From Hymenobacter siberiensis (lineage in GTDB: Bacteria > Bacteroidota > Bacteroidia > Cytophagales > Hymenobacteraceae), in the NCBI RefSeq assembly GCF_018967845.1, contig NZ_JAHLZZ010000001.1, positions 2,976,001 through 3,040,000 of the forward strand: DNA of 64,000 nucleotides. The letters run 5' to 3'. The first letter of the stretch is position 1; every line of letters begins with the position of its first letter. This document shows, one piece after another, positions 40,638-50,212 of the stretch. The translations under genes were made by a program, and so were the position numbers. The notes beneath the pieces are model-generated. The model worked only from the letters and a program-made list of their open reading frames with translations. It made no database searches and was not told where the DNA came from.

Positions 40638-43600
40638 ATGCCCACCCGCTACTACTCCCGCCTCGCCGCCCTGGCCGCCGACCCCGCCGCTGCGCCCGCT
40701 GACCAGCTCCCCAAGCTGCGCAAGCTGCTCGAAGCCGTGCTGCGCGACGACTGCAAGGCCCGGGAGTCCCCGTTCATCGACCTCAGCCAGGCCATCGGTC
40801 AGGCCGCCTACACGCACGAGCTGCCCGCCGCCCTGCGCCAGCAGCTCCAGGCCCTGCGCCTGGCCGCCAACCTGGTGGTGCACGAAAGCTACCCCGGTAC
40901 GCCCGCAGAAGTCGCCAGTGGCTTTGCAGCCGTGGCGGCGCTGGTGCTGCACCTCACCGGTGCGGCCTACGCCGGCCCCGCGCTACCCCAGCCCCTGGCC
41001 GAAGCCGCCAACGGGCCCGCCGAAACCGTTGAGATAGCCACCGCTGCCCATATTCCCGAGGCTGCTGCCAGCACTACCTGGCGCGTGCGGGTGCTGCACG
41101 CCGACCTGGCCACCGGTACCCTCACCGTCGAGATGGCCGCGCCCGCCGATGGCCGCCCCGCCGGCCCCTTCGGCCTGGTGCTGCCCGCCGCCTACGAAAA
41201 CGTGCTGCTGCTGGCCGCCACGCTGCATCCCACGCTGCACCTCATCGGCCCGGTGCTGCTGGCCGATGGCAGCGTGCGCGCCCGCCGCGTGGTGCTGGAA
41301 CCCGACTACCTCATCAGCGTCACCACCATTGCCGAGTGCGCCCAGCGCGACGGCACCATCCCCGAATGGGCGCTGCTGAATGCGTTTTTGCCCGATGAAA
41401 CCTCGCGCCCGCTGGTGCTCGGAAACCTGGTGAACCTGCTGCTGGATGAGGAAGTAAGCCACGCGGGGAGGAATGAAGAAATAAGAATTAAGCACGAAGA
41501 AGCTGCCCGCAAACAGCAGTTGGAGCGACTGGCGAAGCTGGCCGGCCACGATAGTGCTACCGCCTTGCCGGAAGCCGTCGATGCTCCCCAATTCGAGCTT
41601 ACTGCTGATAATGAGCAGCTGACAGCCAAGGACTTCGACCTGGAAGCCTTCTTTAAGGGCCGGCTTTTTCGCTCGGCACCGCTCTCGCTCAGCACGCTGC
41701 CCGAGTTCCAGACCCGCACCGGCGTGCCCGAGCTGCTGAACGACCTGCGCCGCCATCACCGCACCCTGCGCGAAACCCGCGCCCTGGGCTTTGTGGCCGC
41801 CAGCCGCACCGGCTACCAGCAGGAACCCCTGCGTCTGGCCGACTGCTTCCTCGAACCCACCTTTCTGTCGGCCACCTACGGCCTACAGGGCCGGCTCGAT
41901 TTGCTGCACGAAAGCAGCACCGGCTACGACCTCATTGAGCTCAAAAGCTCGACCAAAGTACCCCACGCCGAGCCCTGGACCAACCACGCCGCCCAGGCCC
42001 AGCTCTACCGTTTGCTGCTCGAATCGGTGTTTGGGGCCGATGGGGAAACGGCCGGCCGGGGCCGCACCAGCATTTTGTACTCCAACGCGGCCAGCGGCCA
42101 GCCCGCCGTGCGCCGCGTCGACCAGGACCAGGACCTGATTGACCGCCTGCTGTCAGCCCGCAACCAGCTCGTGGGCACCGAATTGCAGCTGGCCCGCGCC
42201 ACCGGTCCCCGCCAAACAGCCGTGCTGCTGGCCCCCGTGCTGCACCCCAACCTCATGGCCTTGCCGTCCTTCGGCAAAGCCAAGGCCGAAAAAGTAGCCA
42301 ACGCCTGGGCCGCCGCCGACCCCGTGGAGCGCGCCTACTGCCTGGAGCTGGCCCGCTTTTCGGCCCGCGAAATGCGCCTCACCCTGCTCGGCGACGAAGC
42401 CCGCCCCGGCGATGCCGGCGGCCAGGCCGGCCTCTGGCTGCTGCCCCAGGCCCGCAAGTATCAAAATTTCAGCCTGCTCGATGATTTGGAACTCATCGAA
42501 GACCACAGCGGCGCCCCCGATGATGCCCGCAACGGCCTCGGCCCGCACCTCATTTTCCAACGCCTCGCCGGTGGCCGCGAAGTAAACTTCCGGGCCGGTG
42601 ATACGCTCATTCTTTACCCGCGTAGAAAAGCTGTTAGCTCCTTAGGTAACGAAGCTAATAGCCAGCAGCTATTAGCTAATAGCTTAACGGTTCTCGATGC
42701 TCAGGTAGTCAAAGTCGTGCTGGCCGAAGACCTCGGGGCCGATGGCCGCGTGGTGCTCAGCGTGCGCAACCGCCGCATGGCCCCGCGCTACCTGCTGGGC
42801 CACTCGCACTGGGCGCTGGAGCCCGATACTTACGACACCTTCCGGCGCGAATGGGCCGGCCTTTCGTCCTTCCTTGGCCTGAGCCCCGAGCGGCGGAAGC
42901 GCCTGCTGGCCCGCACCGGCCCGCGCGAGCCCGAGGACTGGAACCCCGCCGCCGCGCCCGCTACCACGGCCACCGAAGTGGTGGCCCGCGCCCTGGCCGC
43001 GCCCGACTGGTTTGTGCTCTGCGGCCCGCCCGGCACTGGCAAAACCCGCAGTGTGCTGCGTGAGCTGGCCGAAAAACTTTACAAAGAAGATAAGCAGGTG
43101 CTGCTGGCGGCCTATACCAACCGCGCCGTGGACGAAATCTGCGAGCAGCTGGTCGATGCGGGCCTGCCGTTTATTCGGGTGGGCTCGCGGCTGGGCACGT
43201 CGCCGCAGTACCGGCCGTACCTGCTCGATGCCATGATTGCCGACTGCGCCAGCCGCCAGACCGTGCGCGCCCGCCTCACGGGTACGCCGTTCTACGTGGG
43301 CACGGTGGCCAGCCTGCTGGGCAAGCCCGAGCTGTTCATGCTCAAGCAGTTCGATGTGGCCGTGGTGGACGAGGCCAGCCAGGTGCTGGAATCGCCGATG
43401 CTGGCCCTGCTGGCCAAGGTGAAGAAGTTCATCCTGATTGGCGACCACCGCCAGCTGCCCGCCGTGGTGGCCCAGGAGCCCGAAACCAGCGCCGTAGCCG
43501 CCGAGGTGGCCGATTTACTGCGCGAAAACCTCGGCCTCACCAACCTGCGCAATTCCTACTTCGAGCGCCTGTTCCGGCGGGCCGAAGCCCACTGGCCGCA

Positions 43601-44249
43601 CGCCCACGGCACCCTCGCCGACCAGTACCGGATGCACGAAGAGCTGGCCGTGCTCGTCAACCAGGACTTTTATGAAGGCCAGCTGCGTTGCCCAATGCCC
43701 TGGCAGGCCGCTCCGCTCGACCGCGCCGCCTGGCCCGCCGCTGCCGATGATTTTACCGCTGCGCTCCGCCGCCAACGCGTGGTTTTTGTACCCACCCTGC
43801 GTCAGCCCGAGGACTTGTCCATGAAGGAATCGGCCCAGGAAGCCGAGCTGGCCGCTCGCGCCGCCGCCTACGTGGCCCAAGGCTACGGCCTGGCTTTCAA
43901 CCCCGAAACCACGCTCGGCATCATCGCCAGCTACCGCAACCAGGCGGCGCGCATCCGGGCCCGGCTGGCCCAGCTGGCCGTGGAGTTGAGCCTGCCGGCC
44001 CTGGCCCAAATCAGCGTCGATACCGTGGAGCGCTACCAGGGCAGCCAGCGCGAGGTCATCATCGTGAGCTTCTGCTGCCACCACGAGCACCAACTGGAGC
44101 TCATGGTGTCGCCCGACGAAACCGGGCAGGTCGACCGCAAGCTCAACGTGGCCCTCACCCGCGCCCGCCAGCAGTTGGTGCTGCTCGGCAACGCGGAAAT
44201 GCTGAGCCGCGCCCCCCACCACGCGGCCCTGCTGGCCCGGGTGCGGTAG
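40638..44249 (+). CDS. Dna2-like nuclease-helicase (PD-(D/E)XK plus SF1B)
   Basis: A 1203-residue protein. About residues 413-450 hold a RecB/Cas4-like nuclease core, YGLQGRLDLL...LIELKSSTKV, then NHAAQAQLYRLLL, so D, E-x-K and Q positions are present; no Fe-S cysteine set is visible. The C-terminal SF1B helicase has FVLCGPPGTGKTRSV (about residue 795), VAVVDEASQVLE, ILIGDHRQLPAVV, DQYRMHEEL, VDTVERYQGSQREVII and VALTRARQQL. Three short segments (RNEEIRIKHEEA, LTADNEQLTAKD, SLGNEANSQQLLANSL) look like translated intergenic repeats. Likely a DNA-repair or defence-type enzyme; context gives no partner. Confidence 0.88.
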   Translation: MPTRYYSRLAALAADPAAAPADQLPKLRKLLEAVLRDDCKARESPFIDLSQAIGQAAYTHELPAALRQQLQALRLAANLVVHESYPGTPAEVASGFAAVAALVLHLTGAAYAGPALPQPLAEAANGPAETVEIATAAHIPEAAASTTWRVRVLHADLATGTLTVEMAAPADGRPAGPFGLVLPAAYENVLLLAATLHPTLHLIGPVLLADGSVRARRVVLEPDYLISVTTIAECAQRDGTIPEWALLNAFLPDETSRPLVLGNLVNLLLDEEVSHAGRNEEIRIKHEEAARKQQLERLAKLAGHDSATALPEAVDAPQFELTADNEQLTAKDFDLEAFFKGRLFRSAPLSLSTLPEFQTRTGVPELLNDLRRHHRTLRETRALGFVAASRTGYQQEPLRLADCFLEPTFLSATYGLQGRLDLLHESSTGYDLIELKSSTKVPHAEPWTNHAAQAQLYRLLLESVFGADGETAGRGRTSILYSNAASGQPAVRRVDQDQDLIDRLLSARNQLVGTELQLARATGPRQTAVLLAPVLHPNLMALPSFGKAKAEKVANAWAAADPVERAYCLELARFSAREMRLTLLGDEARPGDAGGQAGLWLLPQARKYQNFSLLDDLELIEDHSGAPDDARNGLGPHLIFQRLAGGREVNFRAGDTLILYPRRKAVSSLGNEANSQQLLANSLTVLDAQVVKVVLAEDLGADGRVVLSVRNRRMAPRYLLGHSHWALEPDTYDTFRREWAGLSSFLGLSPERRKRLLARTGPREPEDWNPAAAPATTATEVVARALAAPDWFVLCGPPGTGKTRSVLRELAEKLYKEDKQVLLAAYTNRAVDEICEQLVDAGLPFIRVGSRLGTSPQYRPYLLDAMIADCASRQTVRARLTGTPFYVGTVASLLGKPELFMLKQFDVAVVDEASQVLESPMLALLAKVKKFILIGDHRQLPAVVAQEPETSAVAAEVADLLRENLGLTNLRNSYFERLFRRAEAHWPHAHGTLADQYRMHEELAVLVNQDFYEGQLRCPMPWQAAPLDRAAWPAAADDFTAALRRQRVVFVPTLRQPEDLSMKESAQEAELAARAAAYVAQGYGLAFNPETTLGIIASYRNQAARIRARLAQLAVELSLPALAQISVDTVERYQGSQREVIIVSFCCHHEHQLELMVSPDETGQVDRKLNVALTRARQQLVLLGNAEMLSRAPHHAALLARVR

Positions 44250-44281
44250 CGCGGCTCCGCGTTCTTTTTTCGTTCTATCGC

Positions 44282-44335
44282 CAGATTGCGGGAGTGAATG
44301 ACCCCACTGAGGCTGTCGTTCACCCCCGCAATCTG
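44282..44335. terminator. bidirectional terminator-like inverted repeat
   Basis: CAGATTGCGGGAGTGAATGAC (44282-44302) and GTCGTTCACCCCCGCAATCTG (44315-44335) pair with two mismatches. It lies between the nuclease-helicase (plus) and the FKBP lipoprotein gene (minus). Confidence 0.65.
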
Positions 44336-44337
44336 AA

Positions 44338-45255
44338 TTACTTGATGTCTACCACTTCCACCTCAAAGCGCAGGGCCGTATTGGGCCCGATGGTGGAAGC
44401 GCCCTGCACCCCGTAGGCCAGCGCCGAGGGCAGCAGCAGCTCGGCCTTGTCGCCTTTGTGCATCAGGGCAATGCCTTCTTCGAAGCCCGTAATCAGCTGG
44501 CCGCGCCCAAAAGTGAAGCTCAGCGGCGTGTTGCCGTTGAGGGAAGAGGCGTCGAACACCGTGCCGGTCGCATCCATCAAATGCCCGGTATAGAGCACCG
44601 TTACCGTGTTGCCAATGGCTGGCCGCACCGCATTGGCGTTGGTCGTAACGGGCAAAAAGTAGAGCCCGGAGGCCTGTTTTTGAGCAGTGGTGATGTTTTT
44701 GGTAGTCAGGTAGCTCTTAATCAGGTTGTCATCGTACGTCGGTACGTCCACTACCTCCACCTCGAAGCGCAGTACTGAGTTTGCCGGAATGCTGCCCCTT
44801 TCCGTCGAGCCATAGCCCCGCGCGGAAGGAATCAGGAACTCCGCCTTATCTCCAACGTGCATCAACGAAACACCCTCATCGAAGCCCGGGATAATTTGGC
44901 CAACCCCTTGCACGAAGGTCAGCAGCGGGTTGCTGTGCTTGGAAGAAGCATCGAACACCGTGCCGGCCGCATCCAGCAAATGGCCGGTGTAGAGTACCGC
45001 TACCGACGAGCCGGAGGTGACTTTGGGTGCCGCCGTATTCGTTCTAATGGGCAGAAAGTACACGCCGGAAGGCTGTTTCTGAGCAGTTGTGATGTTGTTG
45101 GTGGCCAGGTATTGGGTGATAATGTCCTGGTCGATGCCGCTGTAGTCCTTCATCGCGGGGTCGTCTTTCTTGCACGCGGTGGTAAACAAGCCAGCCGAGG
45201 CCAGCAGGGTGATGAAGAAAAGGCGCGTTAGTACGGCGGAAAAATAAGGTTTCAT
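44338..45255 (-). CDS. lipoprotein with two tandem FKBP peptidyl-prolyl isomerase domains
   Basis: A 305-residue exported protein, start at ATG 45255 with lipobox FTTAC. Each of two near-repeat halves begins ITTAQKQ(P/A)SG(V/L)YFLP and contains VLYTGHL(L/M)DA(A/T)GTVFDAS, a G-x-G-Q-(I/L)I-x-GF(D/E)EG(V/I)xLMH-GDKAE motif and an LRFEVEVVD end. The halves are internal duplicates of one FKBP fold, probably both with PPIase activity in the periplasm or on the outer-membrane face. Confidence 0.92.
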   Translation of the reverse strand: MKPYFSAVLTRLFFITLLASAGLFTTACKKDDPAMKDYSGIDQDIITQYLATNNITTAQKQPSGVYFLPIRTNTAAPKVTSGSSVAVLYTGHLLDAAGTVFDASSKHSNPLLTFVQGVGQIIPGFDEGVSLMHVGDKAEFLIPSARGYGSTERGSIPANSVLRFEVEVVDVPTYDDNLIKSYLTTKNITTAQKQASGLYFLPVTTNANAVRPAIGNTVTVLYTGHLMDATGTVFDASSLNGNTPLSFTFGRGQLITGFEEGIALMHKGDKAELLLPSALAYGVQGASTIGPNTALRFEVEVVDIK

Positions 45256-45330
45256 AGGCTGATTTTTGGAGTAAAAATAACGCATTAATGGTCGGCACAA
45301 CACGGGATAGTTTTTCGGTGTTCGTGTTTT

Positions 45331-46659
45331 TTAGCGCGGCAAAGCGGCGGGCTGCCGCCGTCTCTGCCGGCAGATTGGGCCGATTAGGCGCTCAATGCCC
45401 AGCATCAGCCCTATTCCCAGCGTGTAGGCCAGCAGGTCGGCCCACTCAAAATGGCTGCCCAGCACGATGCGTGTCAGCCGCCAGTGCTGCCAGCCCAGCC
45501 AGGCAGGCAGCACTGCATATTGCAGTGATTCAATCAAATAGGATATAAGCAGAACGCCCAGCGCCACTTTCTTCGGCGGGGCGGAAAGCAGGCCCCGGGC
45601 AAGACAATAGAGAAAAATGGTGGCCAGAAAATCGCCGGCGTACGGCCGGATGATTTTATCGTGTGCAAACAGGGCGATAAGAATTTCCAGCAGGAATAAT
45701 AAGCTGGCGACCAATAAATAGTGCTTTTGGATGCGAATCATGGGCTGGGTACAAGGCTGGTGCCGTACCATTTGAGCGGGCTGCCGACGAACAGCCAGCA
45801 GCCCGCCTGGTCGGATAGTCGCTAAGTGCACCGGGCAGCGGCGGGTGGGTTGGAATGCCATCGCTGGTTCGGCCAGCGCCACCGGCGCGGCATCCAGGGC
45901 CTGAATCCGGGCCCGATACGCCGCCGGCAGCATGGCATTCCGGGCCCACTGGCTCACCCGCCAGTGCCGCGTATGGCGGTAGAAAGCCACGGCTGGGGCT
46001 ATATAAAAGCCGGCGGGCAGCTGCAAGAGCTGCCGTACTCCGGCCGGTGCCACCAGGCCCTGCACCAGGCGTAGCAGGTGATAGCGCGGGCCGCCCAGGT
46101 GCCTGCGGTATTGCACGTACAAGTCGGCGGTGTAGTGGCTGGCGGCTGTGTAGTGGCTGGCGGCTGTGTCGCGGGCAAGGTGCTGCTGGCGGGCCACCCG
46201 CCATTCCGGGTAGGATGTGGGCAAATCGGGCACGCCCATGCGCTGCCCCACGCGGTAGAACACCGTCACAATTTCCTCGCGCTCGGCATCGGTCATGGGC
46301 CGTTCCAGCACTTCAAACGCCCGCATGGAATAGCCGATGAGCATAAACAGCACGTCGCGGTAGGCCCAGGCCGGGATGGCCTGGCCGCGCCGCGCCTCCA
46401 CAGCCGCGTGGATGGCGGCAATGCTGTCGATGGCCCGCTCGGCCCCGGCCCGGTCAGCAAACACGATGCGGCGGGCATAGTCAACCGTGGAAAAGAGCCG
46501 CGCCAGCGGGTCGGCGGGCAGGCGGCCGGTGAAGTAGAGCCAGTCCACGGCCTTGTTGAGCGCGAACTCGGCCGCTGCCCCGGCAAAGATGAACAGCACC
46601 GTATCGGCCGTACCCCAGATGCGGCGCACGATGGAATTGGGGGCTACGAAGTGATTCAT
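45331..46659 (-). CDS. MpaB/DUF2236 oxygenase-like protein fused in frame to DUF2809 membrane protein
   Basis: One open frame of 442 residues. Residues 1-300 match MpaB-type (DUF2236) proteins: LARLFSTVDYARRIVFADRAGAERAIDSIAAIHAAV and a C-terminal HWRVSQWARNAMLPAAYRARI. Residues 307-442 start with MIRIQKHYLLV at 45741 and are a complete DUF2809 four-helix membrane protein (ESLQYAVLPAWLGWQHWRLTRIVLGSHFEWADLLAYTLGIG). The ~35 residues between (CPVHLATIRPGGLLAV...) look non-conserved and more like translated spacer. So the true structure may be two genes, the first missing its own stop. A duplicated 18-bp segment gives AASHYT twice (46131-46166). Confidence 0.78.
   Translation of the reverse strand: MNHFVAPNSIVRRIWGTADTVLFIFAGAAAEFALNKAVDWLYFTGRLPADPLARLFSTVDYARRIVFADRAGAERAIDSIAAIHAAVEARRGQAIPAWAYRDVLFMLIGYSMRAFEVLERPMTDAEREEIVTVFYRVGQRMGVPDLPTSYPEWRVARQQHLARDTAASHYTAASHYTADLYVQYRRHLGGPRYHLLRLVQGLVAPAGVRQLLQLPAGFYIAPAVAFYRHTRHWRVSQWARNAMLPAAYRARIQALDAAPVALAEPAMAFQPTRRCPVHLATIRPGGLLAVRRQPAQMVRHQPCTQPMIRIQKHYLLVASLLFLLEILIALFAHDKIIRPYAGDFLATIFLYCLARGLLSAPPKKVALGVLLISYLIESLQYAVLPAWLGWQHWRLTRIVLGSHFEWADLLAYTLGIGLMLGIERLIGPICRQRRRQPAALPR
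46131..46166 (-). repeat. tandem 18-bp duplication inside the MpaB-like gene
   Basis: TGTAGTGGCTGGCGGCTG occurs twice in direct tandem (46131-46148, 46149-46166), adding six residues in frame. Confidence 0.85.
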
Positions 46660-46796
46660 ATCGTATTTCTAAACAACTCCACTAAAAAACAAGTGTGAAA
46701 AGTCTGATTGTGTGAAGGATTGGTTTGAGAATGATGTGGCCTACGCATATTTTTGAGTATTCCTTTTCATACAGGCAAGCCAACCGTCCGCAACCT

Positions 46797-47489
46797 ATGA
46801 AGCGCACTTTCCCCTCGCTGCTATGTGCCGCCGCCATTTTGTGTGCTGGTTGCAAAAAAGATGAAATTGCGGAGCCTGCTTGCAATGACCACTGTACCAC
46901 CATTAGCGGCCGCTTCACTACCGATAACCGGACTGCACCCATCGCCGGCCTCCCGGTGCAGATAATCTGGGTGAAGTGGACCGGCGCATTTTCGGCCAAA
47001 ACCCGCACTAAGGCTCACACAACCACGAATGGCCAAGGCGATTACCGGCTCAATTTCTATCTTCAGGACGATGAACTGACAGACGGATATTTTGAAATTG
47101 TCTATTCAGCCGATGCTGGCAAATACGTGGTGGGACGCGACCAGATAGGGGCCTCGTGGCTTGAACTAAGCCGTGATACGACAATCATCAGTAATTGGCT
47201 GCTGCCGCGCAAAGCCTTCGTGCATCCCGTCATCACAAACGCGGCGCAGATTATAGGGGACTATTGGGGGGAGTATTCCTTTGCAACGGGCAGTTACCAG
47301 AGAGGCAGTCGCTTCACGTACGGCGTGGTGTTTACCTTCAATCATTTGCCTGTTTCCGATATTGAGGTAGCGGCCAACCAGCCCGTTGACTTGAAAACGT
47401 ACAAGCAGGTGAACGGCCAATTGGTGACCGTGCACGACACCGTCAGGCTGGCACCGGGTGCTACTTATGAGCACCGCGTTACCTATTAA
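46797..47489 (+). CDS. lipoprotein of unknown function
   Basis: A 230-residue protein starting at ATG 46797 with signal MKRTFPSLLCAAAILCAGC and lipobox LCAGC. The mature part is beta-rich; TISGRFTTDNRTAPIAGLPVQIIW and TTNGQGDYRLNFYL look like a carboxypeptidase-regulatory (Ig-like, CNA_B) fold. Ends overlapping the convergent RND transporter gene by 11 bp. No specific function. Confidence 0.8.
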   Translation: MKRTFPSLLCAAAILCAGCKKDEIAEPACNDHCTTISGRFTTDNRTAPIAGLPVQIIWVKWTGAFSAKTRTKAHTTTNGQGDYRLNFYLQDDELTDGYFEIVYSADAGKYVVGRDQIGASWLELSRDTTIISNWLLPRKAFVHPVITNAAQIIGDYWGEYSFATGSYQRGSRFTYGVVFTFNHLPVSDIEVAANQPVDLKTYKQVNGQLVTVHDTVRLAPGATYEHRVTY

Positions 47490-49797
47490 GCAGGTCCGGT
47501 AGCGGTTGTTTTGCCGTCGCCACCTTCGGCCGCTTGTAGAAATACAGTATCAGCAGGGGCAGGAGCGTCAGCTCGGCCACCACGCCGAAGAGCAGCGTGA
47601 GGCCAATGAGCAGGCCGACGTAGAACGTGCCGTCGAACTTCGAGAACAGCAGCGTGGAGAACCCGCCCACCAAAATCAGCGAGGTGGTGATAACGGCTTT
47701 GCCGGCCAGCAGGTACGTGTAGCGCACGGCCTTGAAAATATCCGGCTCCTTACCCAGCGTAAGTCGTAGCTTGCTGATAAAGTGAATGGTATCGTCAACC
47801 GCAATGCCGAAGGCGATGGTGAAAATGATACTCGTGCTCACCTTCATGTTCACGCCGGCCAGGCCCATCACGCCGGCCACGATGATGATGGGCAGCAGGT
47901 TGGGAATGAGCACCACCAGGGTCATGCGGAAGGATTTGAACAGCGCCAGCACAATGAGCGTGACCATGGCAATGTCGATGGCCATGCCCTGAATCATGTT
48001 GAGCGTCAGGTTCTCGTTGTTCTTGTCGATAAGGTTGGACGAGCCCGTGAGGCGGGTGCGTAGCACGGTGGTGTCGGTGCTGGTGCGCAGGTAGCGGCGC
48101 AGGGCAGCGTTCAGCTTATCGGCCCGGATGCTGCCCACGTCGGCCATGCGGCCGGTGAGGCGGCCGGCCGAGCCATCGGGTAGGGCCAGGGCGCTGAATT
48201 CAGGCTTTTTGCGGAACTGGCGGAGCTTGCTGCGCAGGCTTTTCAGCTCGAGCGTATCGGTAGGGAGGCGGTATTCGGCCAGGCCGCCACCATTTAAGGC
48301 CTTCCGCACTGATTTCACCAGCGTGACGGGCGAGGCGGCGAAGCGCAGGCCGTAGGTACTGGCCAGGTAGCCTTCGATTTGCTCGGTCTGGCGCAGCACG
48401 GCCAGGTCGTAGATATCGCGGCCGGGGGCTGGTTTCAGCTCCAGCTCAAAGGGCCGCACGCCGGCAAACTGCCGGTCGAAAAAAGCAAAATCCTGCCGCA
48501 CAGGGTCGCTCTTGGAAAGGTCATCGAGCAGCGAGGAATTGATGTGCACCCGCGTGGCCAGCCCGATGGAAACCGCCAGCACCAGCCCGCTCACCGTGAA
48601 AATCAGCCGCCGCCGTACCAGCACCTGCCGGAACAGGCGAGAGAGCACGCCGTCCCAGCTGTGGCCCTGGCGGCGCGGCTCGCGCAACTGGGGCTTCCCC
48701 AGCAGCACCAGCATGGCCGGCAGCAGCGTGAAGCTGAGGATGAAGGCCAGAATAACGGCCACGCCCGTGAACAGCCCGAAGTTGTGAATGGGCCGGATGG
48801 TGCTGGTCATCAGCGTAAAAAAGCCCAGGCTGGTGGTGAGCGCCGATAGCCCCGACCCAAACCCTGATTCCTTGATGGTGATGCGCAGGGCATCCCTCTT
48901 GCTGGCCCCGTAGCCCAGCTCGCTCACGTAGCGGCTGATAATGTGGATGGTGTCGCTCATGCCCACCACGAAGAGCATGAGCGGGAGCAGGGCCGTCATC
49001 AAGTCAATGCTGACCCCGAATGCGGCCATGATGCCCAGGCCCCATAAAATGGCCCCCAGCACCACCACCAGCGGCAGCACCACGCCCCACCACGTTCGGA
49101 ACGTGAGCCAGAGCAGCCCGGTGACGAGCAGTACCGACAGCGACATGAACACCACCAGCTCCCACTTCAGCCTATCCACAAACACGGATTGGGCCACTAT
49201 GCGGCCCGCGAAATGCACCTGCGCGTCGGGAATGTGCAGGCGGGCCAGGCCGCTGCGCAGGGCCGTGAAGAGGGAGTCGCCGGGCGGCTTTTCGAGGTCG
49301 GGGGTGAGCTGAAGCACCAGCGTCAGGGCGCGGGCATCGGGGCTGAACACGTTACCGATGAGGCCCGGCGTGCGATAAATCAGGGTAGAGTCGGCGGCGC
49401 GGCGGGCGGGGTCGGCGCGGTAGGTTTCGGGGTGCAGGTAGGGCACGCTGAACACGCCGAGGCCCTCGACTACGGTGTTGGCCAGGGTGGTGGGAGAGGT
49501 GACGTGCCGCACATCCTTTTGCCGGGCGGCCAGGCGGGTCAGGGAATCGACCTGGGCCAGGAAAGCGGGGTCGAACACGGTGCGGCCGGCGGGGGCTTCC
49601 ACGCCCAGCAGCAGGTAGTCGTTGTCGTTGCCGAAGCGCTGGGTGTAGCCCTGGTAGTAGTCCAGGTCGGGGTCGCCGGCGGGGTAGAAGTCGTTGAAAT
49701 TGTAGTTGAACCGCAGCTGGGCAACGAAGAACGCGCTCAGGGCCGTGAGCAGGCCCAATGCGAGCAGGGTGATGTGGGCGTAGCGGCGAAGGGACAT
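47479..49797 (-). CDS. RND/MMPL-superfamily transporter
   Basis: A 772-residue inner-membrane protein (start at ATG 49797, MSLRRYAHITLL). Two repeats of one TM helix, a large periplasmic loop, and five TM helices are visible; the SSD-like motifs GMSDTIHIISRYVSELG and AFGIAVDDTIHFISKLR carry the Asp/His residues typical of the MMPL/RND family and are preceded by TFRTWWGVVLPLVVVLGAI. Length fits single-polypeptide exporters (hopanoid, lipid or sterol transport in relatives); substrate unknown. No adaptor or TolC gene adjacent. Confidence 0.9.
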   Translation of the reverse strand: MSLRRYAHITLLALGLLTALSAFFVAQLRFNYNFNDFYPAGDPDLDYYQGYTQRFGNDNDYLLLGVEAPAGRTVFDPAFLAQVDSLTRLAARQKDVRHVTSPTTLANTVVEGLGVFSVPYLHPETYRADPARRAADSTLIYRTPGLIGNVFSPDARALTLVLQLTPDLEKPPGDSLFTALRSGLARLHIPDAQVHFAGRIVAQSVFVDRLKWELVVFMSLSVLLVTGLLWLTFRTWWGVVLPLVVVLGAILWGLGIMAAFGVSIDLMTALLPLMLFVVGMSDTIHIISRYVSELGYGASKRDALRITIKESGFGSGLSALTTSLGFFTLMTSTIRPIHNFGLFTGVAVILAFILSFTLLPAMLVLLGKPQLREPRRQGHSWDGVLSRLFRQVLVRRRLIFTVSGLVLAVSIGLATRVHINSSLLDDLSKSDPVRQDFAFFDRQFAGVRPFELELKPAPGRDIYDLAVLRQTEQIEGYLASTYGLRFAASPVTLVKSVRKALNGGGLAEYRLPTDTLELKSLRSKLRQFRKKPEFSALALPDGSAGRLTGRMADVGSIRADKLNAALRRYLRTSTDTTVLRTRLTGSSNLIDKNNENLTLNMIQGMAIDIAMVTLIVLALFKSFRMTLVVLIPNLLPIIIVAGVMGLAGVNMKVSTSIIFTIAFGIAVDDTIHFISKLRLTLGKEPDIFKAVRYTYLLAGKAVITTSLILVGGFSTLLFSKFDGTFYVGLLIGLTLLFGVVAELTLLPLLILYFYKRPKVATAKQPLPDLLNR

Positions 49798-49973
49798 CGG
49801 TGGGCCTCGCGCCCCGGCCCCGCCGGGCGGGACCCAGGCGGGCGGCAACTAGTGAGCAACAGGAGAAAAAACTTCCACCCGCCCCGCCCTTGAAAACAGG
49901 CGGCGGGTGTGTATCTTAGGGTTGAAAACCGTGCGTTTTCCCTTTTTGTTTCCCTCACCCCATTTCGTTTTCC

Positions 49974-50186
49974 ATGAAAAAGACCCTGCTTGCCCTCGCC
50001 CTGTTTGCCTTCGCCGGCAGCACCGCTTTTGCCCAAGAAGGCCCAGCCAAAGCCGAAAAGAAAAATAAGAAAGAAGCCTGCGCCATGAAAGGCGGCATGG
50101 CCGCCGGCTCGTCGTGCTGCATGAAAGGCGCCAAAACCGCCGCCGTGAAGCCCGTCGCCAAGCCGGTGGCTGTCGTTAAGCTGTAG
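49974..50186 (+). CDS. small exported Cys/Met/Lys-rich protein
   Basis: A 70-residue protein with a clean signal peptide (MKKTLLALALFAFAGSTAFAQ) and a ~50-residue mature chain rich in Lys, Ala and Met, with Cys residues in KKEACAMKGG and GSSCCMKGA. The Cys/Met spacing suggests metal (for example copper) binding, which is an inference. It lies alone between the RND transporter (divergent) and a strong terminator. Confidence 0.75.
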   Translation: MKKTLLALALFAFAGSTAFAQEGPAKAEKKNKKEACAMKGGMAAGSSCCMKGAKTAAVKPVAKPVAVVKL

Positions 50187-50212
50187 TTGCTGTCGGCTTC
50201 GGCCGCCGCTGA

